A stretch of 64,000 nucleotides of DNA. Source: RYN-428 sp035551995. Its GTDB lineage: Bacteria; Planctomycetota; Phycisphaerae; Tepidisphaerales; Tepidisphaeraceae. Positions 27,353 to 36,531 of this stretch are shown here, piece after piece. The notes below the pieces were generated by a model that saw only the letters and a list, made by a program, of their open reading frames with translations, was not told the origin of the DNA and did not search any database. How positions within the stretch are numbered: the first letter of the stretch is position 1; each line of letters starts with the position of its first letter. Where the stretch lies: NCBI GenBank assembly GCA_035551995.1, contig DASZME010000072.1:45416-109415 (forward strand), given 5' to 3'. A program made the position numbers and the translations under genes.

Positions 27353-27664
27353 TCATTCGACGATCGCAAGCGCTCCCTTGAGGCTTCGATTGATCAGTTC
27401 CGAAAGCGTAATCTGCTGCTTCGCAGCGTAGATCGCCGATCGCTTCATGACGTCTGGATCAAGCCTCACCCACATGCCATCCGCGCCTCGAGTCACATGG
27501 ATTGAAACATGCCGTCCCTTGCGCATCTTCTCAAATAATGCACGTTCCGCTTTCGTAAGCGGACGCGTCTTTGACCAGGGAACAGGCTTATCGAACTCTT
27601 TAGTTGCGTCTTGTAGTTCCTCTGCCGACATTTCCCAATATGGCTTGCTGGTTTTCTTTTTCAT
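27353..27664 (-). CDS. BrnA/CopG-like antitoxin
   Basis: A 103-residue protein with a Trp-rich acidic N-terminus and a ribbon-helix-helix C-terminus (VSIHVTRGADGMWVRLDPDV then ITLSELINRSLKGAL). It is encoded directly after a BrnT-like toxin gene (20-base gap), the usual toxin-then-antitoxin order of BrnTA. The toxin is frameshifted while this gene is intact. ATG 27664 (MKKKTSK) is chosen; an upstream start would overlap the toxin's natural stop. Confidence 0.75.
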   Translation of the reverse strand: MKKKTSKPYWEMSAEELQDATKEFDKPVPWSKTRPLTKAERALFEKMRKGRHVSIHVTRGADGMWVRLDPDVMKRSAIYAAKQQITLSELINRSLKGALAIVE

Positions 27665-27683
27665 GGAACTCGCTTTTGCCCAT

Positions 27684-27972
27684 TCAGAGCGGGCGCGCAT
27701 GTATGACATAAACGGCGGCTTCGCCTTGTTCCAAGCCGACGATTTCGTCCGCGGTCAGCAATCGAATATCAATATCCGCCGGATCGCGGATCACGTAAAA
27801 TCACCTGCAACAGTCGGTTGCCGCGCGTGCGACCGCGGACAAGCCATTTTACGCCGCTAACCTTCAACGGATACGGCCGTTTCGCATGGCGGATAACATC
27901 TTCAGCCTCGCCCGGCTCTACCCTATGTTTGGCAATGTGCTCCTCGTTGCGGTCTTCCCACAGAAAGAACAT
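27684..27972 (-). pseudogene. BrnT/DUF497-like toxin, frameshifted
   Basis: From ATG 27972 the frame reads MFFLWEDRNEEHIAKHRVEP and continues to LLQVILRDP, then stops at 27769. Removing one T from a run of four (minus strand, plus-strand AAAA at 27797-27800) restores ...QVIYVIRDPADIDIRLLTAD...AAVYVIHARPL with a stop at 27684, the expected C-terminal strands of the family. So one base in a homopolymer inactivates an RNase-like toxin. The gene starts 3 bases after the lysS stop codon. A read error in the homopolymer is the main alternative. Confidence 0.72.
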
Positions 27973-27975
27973 TCG

Positions 27976-29679
27976 TTACTCCTGCGGCTTCATCAACGGG
28001 AACAAAATAACATCTCGAATACTGTCGGCGCCAGTAAGCATCATAACCAACCGATCAATTCCAAGTCCCATTCCTCCCGCCGGCGGCATGCCGTATCTTA
28101 GCGCGGTGAGGAAGTCTTCGTCGACTTTCTGCTGCTCTTCCTTGTCGCCGACCTGATGCTTGAAATTCTCGGCTTGAACGTCGGGGTCGTTTAATTCCGT
28201 GTAGCCGGGGGAGATTTCCTGACCGTTAATGGCCAGCTCGTAGACGTCGGCGAAGAAGGTGTCGTCGCGGCTTTTCTTCGCAAGCGGAATGACCGCGCCG
28301 GGAATATGGGTCACAAAGCACGGATCGATTAAATAGGGTTCTACAAGTTTTTCGTAGAACATTACGAGTTGTTCAGCCGGTTTCATTTCATCCAGCATTC
28401 TTGAAAATCTTGTAATGATTAGTTTCATGTGGGGACTGAGGCTTGGCGCCACGTTCTCAGGTCCTTCTTTGATGCATCTCAGCAGCAAAAGCTGGCTTTC
28501 TTCGTCGCGCGGACCAATATGCATCGCCTCATGAATTACCTCCCAATTTGCGGTCGAATCTCCTAGATGTGATCCCTTTTCACCTCGATATCGGTCAAAG
28601 AGATGTGCGGTCGCCATCGGAGATGCGTCCCGGATATCGCGTTGATCAAAATGCCACTGTCCACTTGTGGTTTCGGCGACCAAATCCACGAGGCGAACAC
28701 GTCTCCAACGCTTCCCGGGAGGCTTGGTCAAATCACCCTCAAGATTGATTTTTCTCAGACGCGGGCTGCCGTTCGCCATTGTCTCGAGCCGCAGGCCGCC
28801 GAACAGCTTTTCCGCAAGGTGGCAAATCATTCCCTCCACCATATCCGCCATGGTTTCCCATGATCCGTACGCTTCGTACGCTTCGAGCATGGTGAATTCG
28901 GGATTATGCCGGGGGCTGATTCCTTCGTTGCGGAAATTGCGGTTGAGCTCGAAGACTTTCCTGAATCCGCCGACGAGAAGGCGCTTGAGATAGAGTTCCG
29001 GCGCGATGCGCAGGTACAGGTCGATGTCGAGCGCGTTGTGATGCGTCGTGAATGGACGTGCCGCCGCCCCACCGGCAAGGGACTGCATCATTGGGGTTTC
29101 GACTTCCGTGTAGCCGAGATTCGTCATGTATCGCCGAATCTCGGCGACCACTTCGCTCCGCAGCTTCAGAACGCGCATCACGTCGGGATTGGTAAAGAGA
29201 TCGACGTATCGCTGGCGATAGCGAATCTCCACATCCGTCAATCCCTGATACTTTTCCGGCGGCGGCAAAAGCGACTTGGATGCGATCGTCAATAACTTCG
29301 TCCAGATCGTCACTTCGCCGGTCTTGGTGGCGCCGAGCGGACCCTCGGCGACGATTTGATCGCCGAGATCAAGCAGCTTAACGACATTCCATTCCCGCTC
29401 GCTCAGCCGCTTTTTATCGAGGGCGATTTGCAACTCGCCGGTCTCATCGCGCAGGCGGACAAACCAGAGTTTTCCCATGTCGCGGACGAAGACCATCCGC
29501 CCGGCTACTTTCACGATCGGGCCGCCGTCCTGGCCAAACTCGGGCTTGTGGAGCGACCGGACGGCGGCAAGGGACTGCACCCCTTCGACGCGCCCGCCGA
29601 AGGGATCGACGCCAAGTTCGCGAAGCTTCTGCATCTTCTGACGGCGTTCTTGTTCGTATTGGTTTGCTGGCTGTTCCAT
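27976..29679 (-). CDS. lysS: Lysyl-tRNA synthetase (class II) with an internal insertion
   Basis: Charges tRNA-Lys. The 567-residue enzyme has the N-terminal OB fold (about 55-130), motif 2 (FELNRNFRNEGISPRHNPEF), and motif 3 near the end (GGMGLGIDRLVMML). Usual bacterial enzymes have about 500 residues. The excess lies between the LVDLV strand (about 331) and FYEKLVEPYL (about 441), where roughly 60 extra residues are seen (28360-28677). The inserted region includes a stretch of much lower GC. The flanking frame is intact, so the enzyme is probably functional. Confidence 0.92.
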   Translation of the reverse strand: MEQPANQYEQERRQKMQKLRELGVDPFGGRVEGVQSLAAVRSLHKPEFGQDGGPIVKVAGRMVFVRDMGKLWFVRLRDETGELQIALDKKRLSEREWNVVKLLDLGDQIVAEGPLGATKTGEVTIWTKLLTIASKSLLPPPEKYQGLTDVEIRYRQRYVDLFTNPDVMRVLKLRSEVVAEIRRYMTNLGYTEVETPMMQSLAGGAAARPFTTHHNALDIDLYLRIAPELYLKRLLVGGFRKVFELNRNFRNEGISPRHNPEFTMLEAYEAYGSWETMADMVEGMICHLAEKLFGGLRLETMANGSPRLRKINLEGDLTKPPGKRWRRVRLVDLVAETTSGQWHFDQRDIRDASPMATAHLFDRYRGEKGSHLGDSTANWEVIHEAMHIGPRDEESQLLLLRCIKEGPENVAPSLSPHMKLIITRFSRMLDEMKPAEQLVMFYEKLVEPYLIDPCFVTHIPGAVIPLAKKSRDDTFFADVYELAINGQEISPGYTELNDPDVQAENFKHQVGDKEEQQKVDEDFLTALRYGMPPAGGMGLGIDRLVMMLTGADSIRDVILFPLMKPQE

Positions 29680-29850
29680 ATTTGTTGGGCAAAGTCCGAC
29701 GATAATAGTGGACGAGGCGGAAAAAGAAACCAGCCGTCGCTTGAACGATCAGTTCATTTTCGATTTGGTGAGAACCGATGATATCGACGAAGGAGACGGG
29801 TGGGCAGGCAGAAGATGGAAAAGCCGTGGCGCCGTTCGCGCAACGATCGC

Positions 29851-30561
29851 TCAATTCTCTACTCTACCGGCGGCGGCTTCATACTTCTCTTCCGCTTCCG
29901 GCTTGCGAATGTAGATCGGCGTGAGCGAATCCAGAGGCGTGAACAATTGCTCGCGAGCCAAGTCAAATCCGATGGCTGCGACCGCTTGGGGCCGCGGGCG
30001 CCACAGGTCTTCCGATGTCACGATGACCGACGAATCGGCGCGATCCAAGAATTTTTCATGGAACGAAATGCCTTCGCCAATTAAGTGAACGGGACGCGGG
30101 GCGCGCGAGAGCATCGCGGGCAAGGTATCCAGATGGGCCGGCTCGACGATCTTCCACGTCGCCCGCGGATCGTCGCGATGCAATCGCGCGGTGAAAATCT
30201 GATCGCGCTTCGCGTCGAGGACGATCAGGACATTTTGCGCCTCGCTTGGCGCGTTGCGGGCCAGAACCTCCGCCGACGGGACGGCCACGATCTTTGCGCC
30301 AGTGGCGAAAGCGAGCGTTTTTGCGAGGGTGATTCCGATGCGGAGCCCGGTGAAGGAACCTGGACCTGCCGAGACGTAAATTTCACGGACATCCGCCGGA
30401 AGCCATCCGGCTGCTTTGAGGAGGGCGTCGATCCTGGGGACCATTTCGGCGGCGTGTTTAAGTCCGTGCGCGAAAGAATCCTCGGCAATCACCCTGCCCG
30501 CTTCGGTGATCGCGATCGATCCGAGCCTTCCTGAAGTTTCGATGACAAGTCCGCGCGGCAT
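29851..30561 (-). CDS. tsaB: tRNA threonylcarbamoyladenosine biosynthesis protein TsaB
   Basis: Partner of TsaD in forming the t6A base at position 37 of ANN-decoding tRNAs. The 236-residue protein has the ASKHA-type N-terminus (GLVIETSGRLGSIAI), the conserved loop GPGSFTGLRIGITLAKTLA and the segment VLIVLDAKRDQIF. Length and motifs are typical. It lies upstream of lysS on the same strand (171-base gap). Confidence 0.88.
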   Translation of the reverse strand: MPRGLVIETSGRLGSIAITEAGRVIAEDSFAHGLKHAAEMVPRIDALLKAAGWLPADVREIYVSAGPGSFTGLRIGITLAKTLAFATGAKIVAVPSAEVLARNAPSEAQNVLIVLDAKRDQIFTARLHRDDPRATWKIVEPAHLDTLPAMLSRAPRPVHLIGEGISFHEKFLDRADSSVIVTSEDLWRPRPQAVAAIGFDLAREQLFTPLDSLTPIYIRKPEAEEKYEAAAGRVEN

Positions 30562-30624
30562 GAAGGACGAAAGATTAAACAGTCAGAGGTATAGCGTAAA
30601 CAGGACTCGATTTTACTTTCCTCA

Positions 30625-32220
30625 TTACGCTTCGCTCTTCACTTGTGCATTTGTCGCCGGGCTGAACCCGAGCACCAATCCCACCGCCACCATGGTCATC
30701 GACACGCCTAGAAGATAGAGGCGTGAGCGGGCATTATTGCATAGATTGGCGATCGTCCCGATCACCGGCCGATACGGCGTCTGCGTCGGCGGCTTAGGAA
30801 CGGCGACCAACGCGAACGGCGACATGTCTCCGTCGTCGTTTACCTGATTGACCGCCAGCACTTTCTGCCCCTTGCGTATCGTCTTCATCTGCCGCGACGC
30901 AAGACGCTCGGCAAGCGTGGGGTTGTCGATAACCTGCTTGAGAAATTCGTCGTTGACGGCCACCTGTTTTTGAATCGATTCAAGGTCGGCCTGAAGCGCC
31001 TGCCGTTGATAATAAAGTCGGCGGTTGAAGTCCGCCTGCGGAACGACGACGCAGCAGGCGATCAACACTATCCCGACACACATCACCGGAAAGGTCCATC
31101 CGCCTCCGGTGGTGACGTACGACGCCGACAACTCCGGCTCGGGGTCCAATTCCGTCGCGTCGGCGATCTCAACCGCCGACGCCGCCGCCGGCCGGCGAAC
31201 GACAGGGCGCGGCTTCAGATAGCGAATCGGAGGCGCCGGTGCGCAAACGCCTTTCACTTCTACGTCGCCCTGAACGACACCTCGTCTAAGAGGCGGCGCC
31301 TTGGAAATCGTGATCGGAGCCACATATTTGGACGGCGCAACGGCGGTGGCGATCGCTGGCTTGATGACGGAACCGCCCGTGCCGACCGCCTTTGCCGGGA
31401 ATTCAGTGACCGCGCCCTCGGCGGCGGATTCCATCGCAAGCTCGATGGCAATGGGCGTTTGTTCAACATCGGATGCCCTCTCGGCGAAGGCATCGACGTG
31501 TAACACGGTTTGGGGAACAAAATCCGCCGGCTCGCTCTCAGCTCCTGCGGCGCCAGCGGGCGCGACACTCTCTTTAACCCACGCGGTCGTCTCAGTCGCT
31601 GTTACCTTTTCAACATCTGAATCGCCGGACAAAAACATTCTTTCGGCAAGCGCATTGTCAAAACTTTCCGTCACGGCATCTGAATTTGAATAGCCAAGCG
31701 CGACGGATGCCGTGAGGCGTGTGTCGGGGATCGCGACGGCGGGCATCTCTTCCTGCGATCCGTCGACGAAGAGTTCAACCAGCGCCTCGTCGGAATCCAT
31801 ATCCGCTGGCTCAACGGATTGAAGTCCCGGCAGCGCGCCGACCGAATTCGACGGGACAGTATAATCATCGGAAAAAAACGCCCGCGCGACGACGGCGTCT
31901 TCCTGTTCCAATGACGATTTTCCCGGCGTTTCGGGCAAAAGCGGATGAGTTTTAACCTCCGGCGGAATGCCCAGAGCGGCATTTCCCCCCGCATCCGTCT
32001 CCACGGCTTTCACGGCCGTGGGGACGAATCGGGCGGGTGGATTGGCAAGTTCCGCGCCGACGGATTTCGCGCGCCGCCGCGGACTGTTCGAACGCTTCGC
32101 CTGTTTTGGCCAAGGCGCGGGCTGGGCCGGCTCAATCGGATCGATCGACTCCCACGGCGTTTTGATTCCGGCTTCTTCCCCGAAGGGGCCAGCCGGGGGG
32201 TCGATGTCCTGATCGGGCAT
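30625..32220 (-). CDS. Membrane-anchored protein with long disordered N-terminus and FtsB-like coiled coil
   Basis: A 531-residue protein not assigned to a family. Residues 1-370 are acidic, Pro/Ala/Val-rich and low in order. About 376-395 form a membrane helix, 396-440 a coiled coil (YYQRQALQADLESIQKQVAV), and about 501-522 a second membrane helix. The helix-plus-coil unit resembles FtsB/DivIC but the long N-terminal arm does not. It follows eno on the same strand by 8 bases. A cell-envelope or division role is only a possibility. Confidence 0.6.
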   Translation of the reverse strand: MPDQDIDPPAGPFGEEAGIKTPWESIDPIEPAQPAPWPKQAKRSNSPRRRAKSVGAELANPPARFVPTAVKAVETDAGGNAALGIPPEVKTHPLLPETPGKSSLEQEDAVVARAFFSDDYTVPSNSVGALPGLQSVEPADMDSDEALVELFVDGSQEEMPAVAIPDTRLTASVALGYSNSDAVTESFDNALAERMFLSGDSDVEKVTATETTAWVKESVAPAGAAGAESEPADFVPQTVLHVDAFAERASDVEQTPIAIELAMESAAEGAVTEFPAKAVGTGGSVIKPAIATAVAPSKYVAPITISKAPPLRRGVVQGDVEVKGVCAPAPPIRYLKPRPVVRRPAAASAVEIADATELDPEPELSASYVTTGGGWTFPVMCVGIVLIACCVVVPQADFNRRLYYQRQALQADLESIQKQVAVNDEFLKQVIDNPTLAERLASRQMKTIRKGQKVLAVNQVNDDGDMSPFALVAVPKPPTQTPYRPVIGTIANLCNNARSRLYLLGVSMTMVAVGLVLGFSPATNAQVKSEA

Positions 32221-32228
32221 TGGCTCTC

Positions 32229-33518
32229 CTATTTATTCCAGAACTTGCCGCCGTATTGAGCGCGGTCGCCGAGCTGCTCTTCGATGCGCAAAAGCTGGTT
32301 GTACTTGGCGACGCGATCGCTGCGCGCGGGGGCGCCGGTCTTGATCTGCCCGCAGTTGGTCGCGACGGCGATATCCGCGATCGTCGAATCTTCAGTCTCG
32401 CCCGAACGGTGCGATAGAACGGCGCTGTAGCCGTTGCGGATCGCCATGTTCACGGCGGCGAAGGTTTCGCTGAGGGTGCCGATCTGATTCACCTTCACGA
32501 GAATCGAGTTGGCGGTGCCGGTCTTGATTCCCTTCTCGAGGAATTCGACGTTGGTGACGAACAGATCGTCGCCGACCAATTGCACTTTCTTGCCGACGCG
32601 GTCGGTGATGATTTTCCACCCGGCCCAATCGTTCTCGGCGAAGCCGTCTTCCAGTGATCGGATCGGGTACTTTTCGATCCACTTGCACCAATAGTCGGCC
32701 ATCGCCTCGGGGCTGAGGATTTTGTCGGGGTTGCTCTTGAAGAACTTGTACCCCTTCTTTTCGCTGTCCCACAATTCGCTGGCCGCCGGGTCAAGGGCGA
32801 CGAACACCTGCTTGCCGAACTCATAACCGGCGTTGGTTACCGCTTCGCCGATCACCTTGAGCGCATCTTCGTTGTCTTTCAGGTCCGGGGCGAATCCCCC
32901 TTCGTCGCCGACGGCGGTGCTCATCTTGTTCTTGTGCAATACCTTCTTGAGGGAGTGATAGATTTCCACGCCGGCCCGCAGGGCTTCGGAGAAAGAATCG
33001 AATCCCCACGGCTGGATCATAAACTCCTGAAAGTCCACGTTATTGTCGGCATGCTTTCCGCCGTTGAGAATGTTCATCATCGGCGCCGGCAGCGTGCGCG
33101 CCGCCGACCCGCCGAGATATCGATACAAGGGCAATCCCGACGCCTCGGCCGCCGCGCGGGCCACCGCCATCGACACGCCGAGAATGGCATTGGCGCCAAG
33201 CTTAGCCTTGTTCGGCGTTCCGTCCAACTCGATCATCAGTTGATCGATCGCTTCCTGATCGCGTGGATCGAGGCCGATCAGTTCCGGGGCGATTTTCGTA
33301 TTGACGTTATCGACGGCTTTGGAAACGCCTTTGCCGACCCATTTCTTTTTGTCGTCGTCGCGCAGTTCGACCGCTTCATGCTCGCCGGTGCTGGCGCCGC
33401 TGGGAACGATCGCCCGGCCGAGGGTGCCGTCTTCGAGAAGCACGTCCACTTCGACGGTCGGATTGCCGCGGGAATCGAGTACCTGGCGGCCCTGGATGAA
33501 TTCAATGCTCAAGCTCAT
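32229..33518 (-). CDS. eno: Enolase
   Basis: Converts 2-phosphoglycerate to phosphoenolpyruvate in glycolysis. The 429 residues carry the N-terminal QVLDSRGNPTVEV, the Mg ligands (Asp in VFVALDPAASE, Glu in SLEDGFAEND, Asp in VGDDLFVTN), the lysine in ILVKVNQIGT and the signature SHRSGETED. Full length, start ATG 33518. Confidence 0.96.
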   Translation of the reverse strand: MSLSIEFIQGRQVLDSRGNPTVEVDVLLEDGTLGRAIVPSGASTGEHEAVELRDDDKKKWVGKGVSKAVDNVNTKIAPELIGLDPRDQEAIDQLMIELDGTPNKAKLGANAILGVSMAVARAAAEASGLPLYRYLGGSAARTLPAPMMNILNGGKHADNNVDFQEFMIQPWGFDSFSEALRAGVEIYHSLKKVLHKNKMSTAVGDEGGFAPDLKDNEDALKVIGEAVTNAGYEFGKQVFVALDPAASELWDSEKKGYKFFKSNPDKILSPEAMADYWCKWIEKYPIRSLEDGFAENDWAGWKIITDRVGKKVQLVGDDLFVTNVEFLEKGIKTGTANSILVKVNQIGTLSETFAAVNMAIRNGYSAVLSHRSGETEDSTIADIAVATNCGQIKTGAPARSDRVAKYNQLLRIEEQLGDRAQYGGKFWNK

Positions 33519-33751
33519 GATGACTTAGTGCCGGATGCCGAGGGGTGTGCCGAATCGAAAAAGATCGGCGTTCCGCGCTCATCATCCCGCTACTCTCCTA
33601 TGTTATCGGACTTGGGGGATGGAAAACTGTAACTGCCGGGAAGTCTATTCGTTGAGGGGTGGGTGTCAAACGGGTTGCGGAAGCCGTTTCTGGGAATCAC
33701 TCGGCAACCGATTGCCGTCCACGGGCTCAGACGTTCGGATGTTTCGTGAAA

Positions 33752-34066
33752 ATGCCTCACGAGTTCGATGCAGCCAATAAGCATCTGCTTGAAACCTATC
33801 CCGCCGACTGGATCGCGCTGGCGGCTTTGCCGCCCGGATCGGCGGTGCAGGTGATCGATGCCGACCTCTCCGCGGTCAGCGCGTCGGCAGATAAGCTGAT
33901 TCGCGTCGATGTCGCTCAACCGTACATTGCTCACTTCGAACCGCAAGCGGGTCCAGAGGCTGACTTGGATCAGCGCATCCTGGTCTACACTGTTCTGGCA
34001 TGGCGGCGTCTGAAACTGCCGGTTTTAAGCGTCGTTCTCCTTTTACGGCCGCCGGCTTCGTCTTAA
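33752..34066 (+). pseudogene. Truncated Rpn-type (PD-(D/E)XK) recombination-promoting nuclease fragment
   Basis: 104 residues beginning MPHEFDAANKHLLETYPADW and continuing through ADKLIRVDVAQPYIAHFEPQ to VLLLRPPASS. This matches the N-terminal third of Rpn-like nucleases (normally about 280-300 residues), including the region where the catalytic Asp and ExQ would be (HFEPQ). Sequence similarity then ends. The stop codon lies in the 23-nt repeat that marks the left edge of the leuA insertion. Probably a remnant. Confidence 0.6.
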
Positions 34067-34086
34067 TGTGGGAACGTCACTTCGAG
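34064..34086. repeat. Left 23-nt direct repeat of the leuA element (manA 3'-end duplicate)
   Basis: Matches 38607-38629 at 21 of 23 bases, with a perfect 14-base core GGGAACGTCACTTC. On the minus strand it would encode LEVTFPH-stop, the exact C-terminus of ManA. It therefore looks like the old end of manA, separated from the gene by an insertion, and is the presumed left attachment site. Confidence 0.75.
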
Positions 34087-34201
34087 ACGCCGTTCCTACA
34101 GTCATGTCGCTCTTGCGCCGCCGGTACGTCGTTAATTTAATCTCGACGGCCGAACTGCACAAACGGCGGGAAGAAAGACGGCGGGAAACGGGACGCCGCT
34201 A

Positions 34202-34510
34202 TTACGCCAACAATGCCGAGGCCCGGAGATCGGGAGTGCAAACCACGGTTGACAAATCGTCATTGACCACGGCCCAATCAATCAGTTGCTGCGCATGTTG
34301 CCGGCTGTAGCCCCACCTCGTCTGGCAGTAAATCTCGAAAGTCTTATACGTCGCCCGGTACAACCGGTTTTCACGAATCGTCTTGAGCGCCTGAGCTTCA
34401 GCGAGTTTGTGGCTTTGGGCCGTCTGGATTGCCGTTTCGCATTCGGCAAGTTGACGGCGTTCGGCTTCACCAAGGACGTTTTGATTACGTTTTTGCAGTG
34501 TTGTCGCCAT
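34202..34510 (-). pseudogene. Truncated accessory-gene fragment (phage/plasmid type)
   Basis: A 102-residue reading frame starting MATTLQKRNQNVL. Its core RLYRATYKTFEIYCQTRWGYSR then QHAQQLIDWA is the segment found in mobile-element proteins with an embedded HTH (often annotated as DUF3102-like or plasmid replication-associated). In relatives the protein is much longer; here it ends soon after the motif. Exact family not certain. Confidence 0.45.
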
Positions 34511-34875
34511 GTGATCTCCTTTCGGCACCGTCACAATCGGGGTGGCTACGTGACTTACACCGCCGGGCGAACGAATGCCTCGACGATCTAACCGGCCGAC
34601 ATCAGAACCCCGTAGGCGATGAAGGGCGGGTCGGAGTTAAGATGGTGAAAGACGCAATGCCTTTTGTAAACCAAGGTTGACATCCGGGCGTGAGCGCCGC
34701 TCAATCAGCTTTGGCTGCGGCGAAACAGCAGGCGGCACCGGGCAACGTCGTGATGGAGCTTATTCATTAACCACATCTGATCCGGGCCATAGCGGGCAGA
34801 AGGCATCAGCGTGGAGTCCACACAGTTCTGACGCCAGTTGAGTTGCCTGCAATACGGCCCGCCCCACAGTACCCT
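34511..34875. other. Gene-free stretch inside the element
   Basis: About 365 bases between the accessory fragment and the leuA stop codon, without a supported gene on either strand. Possibly debris of element genes. Confidence 0.4.
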
Positions 34876-36531
34876 TCACAACCTATTGATTGCACTGACG
34901 ACTGCCTTCATGGATGCCAACTCGATGCTTGTGTCCACTCCTGCACCCCATCGTGTTTGACCGCCGGGGGTACGGATGCAGATGTAGGCGATGGCACTGG
35001 CTTCCGCACCACGACCCATTGCTTGCTCACGGTAGTCACAGACCTCAAAGACCCCGACTCCAGAGGATTGCAACGCACAAACAAACGCTGCAATCGGCCC
35101 GTTACCCGTGCCGTCAACCTCCAGTTCTTGGTTGTTGTGGGTAATGTGTGCCTGACAGCGAGCCACGCCATCAGTGTCGTCGGAATGGAAGCGATTGAGA
35201 ACGTAAGGCTCCTGACGTTCGATATACTCCCGCCAGAATAATGACTTTAACTCCTCTGCACTGACTTCACGACCGAGACGATCCACTGCGTCATTGGCAA
35301 TCGGCCCGAACTCTCGTTGCATCTCTTTCGGCAGGTCGATGCCGAACTTGCTCTCCAAGAGGTAGGCCACTCCGCCTTTACCCGACTGACTGTTGACCCG
35401 AATGACCTCACTGTAAGTGCGACCGATGTCGTGGGGATCAATGGCGAGGTATGGGACATCCCAATTGGCCTTGCCTTCACGCTTCTTCCATTCAGCCAGT
35501 GCTTTCTTAATGGCATCTTGGTGTGAGCCGCTAAACGCAGTGAACACAAGCTCACCAGCGTACGGATGACGAGGATCAACGCTCATGCCCGTGCAGCGTT
35601 CGTAGACTTCCTCAACGGCACTGAGGTCTGCGAAATCAAGACCACAATCAATGCCGTGCATGTGGAGGTTCAAAGCCACGGTAATGATGTCGAGGTTGCC
35701 CGTACGCTCTCCGTTGCCAAACAACGTACCTTCAACTCGATCTGCGCCAGCAAGTAGTCCCATCTCAGTTGAGGCCACACCTGTACCTCGATCATTGTGA
35801 GTATGGATACTGATGATTGCACAATCCCGTCGCTTCAAGTTACGACAGAACCATTCAATCTGATCTGCATAGACATTGGGCATCGCCACCTCCACCGTCT
35901 CAGGCAGGTTGAGGATGACTGGAGAATCTGGAGTTGACCCCCAAACATCTACCACCGCTTCGCAGATTTCCAGCGAGAACTCAACTTCGGTTGCCGAGAA
36001 ACTCTCTGGAGAATACTCAAATGTCACTTCGGTCCCCACCAAGATAGACAGCCTATCCTTGATCCACTGCGTCCCTCTTGTCGCAATCTTCACGATGTCG
36101 GCTTTCTCAAGGTCGAAGACGACACGCCGTTGTGCAGGTGAGGTGGAGTTGTACAAATGGACGATCACTCGTTTGGCTCCCGCCACTGCCTGCATCGTGG
36201 GTTCAATCAGGTCTTGCCGTGCCTGCACAAGAACCTGAATGGTAACGTCATTAGGAATGCGCTCATCTTCAATCAGCCGACGTACGAACTCGAACTCGGT
36301 GTTAGAGGCTGCCGGGAAACCCACCTCAATCTCTTTGAAGCCGCAACGAACCAACTCATCAAACATCTCCAACTTTTGGGAAACATTCATCGGCTGAGCC
36401 AATGCTTGATTGCCATCTCGCAGATCAACACTACACCATCGGGGAGCCTTCTCCAGCGTACGGTTGGGCCACTGCCTATCGAGCAGATGAATGGTGGGAA
36501 ACGGGCGATATTTACCAACTGGTGAATTCAT
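34876..36531 (-). CDS. leuA: 2-isopropylmalate synthase (long LeuA2 type)
   Basis: First committed step of leucine synthesis: acetyl-CoA plus 2-oxoisovalerate. The 551-residue protein has the TIM-barrel start RWCSVDLRDGNQAL (metal Asp), the HxH metal motif SIHTHNDRGTG, GNGERTGN, and a C-terminal LeuA regulatory domain (about 430-551) that should bind leucine. It is the longer, yeast-like form. ATG 36531 is preferred to a GTG at 36537. Its base composition and codon choice differ from the flanking host genes, and it is the main cargo of the insertion. Confidence 0.94.
   Translation of the reverse strand: MNSPVGKYRPFPTIHLLDRQWPNRTLEKAPRWCSVDLRDGNQALAQPMNVSQKLEMFDELVRCGFKEIEVGFPAASNTEFEFVRRLIEDERIPNDVTIQVLVQARQDLIEPTMQAVAGAKRVIVHLYNSTSPAQRRVVFDLEKADIVKIATRGTQWIKDRLSILVGTEVTFEYSPESFSATEVEFSLEICEAVVDVWGSTPDSPVILNLPETVEVAMPNVYADQIEWFCRNLKRRDCAIISIHTHNDRGTGVASTEMGLLAGADRVEGTLFGNGERTGNLDIITVALNLHMHGIDCGLDFADLSAVEEVYERCTGMSVDPRHPYAGELVFTAFSGSHQDAIKKALAEWKKREGKANWDVPYLAIDPHDIGRTYSEVIRVNSQSGKGGVAYLLESKFGIDLPKEMQREFGPIANDAVDRLGREVSAEELKSLFWREYIERQEPYVLNRFHSDDTDGVARCQAHITHNNQELEVDGTGNGPIAAFVCALQSSGVGVFEVCDYREQAMGRGAEASAIAYICIRTPGGQTRWGAGVDTSIELASMKAVVSAINRL

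Noticed and set aside
35527..35539. GCCGCTAAACGC inside leuA, matching the tail of the 26-nt hairpin repeat
   Set aside because: Only 12 bases match and the CCCCGC stem is absent; within a conserved coding region. Likely chance.
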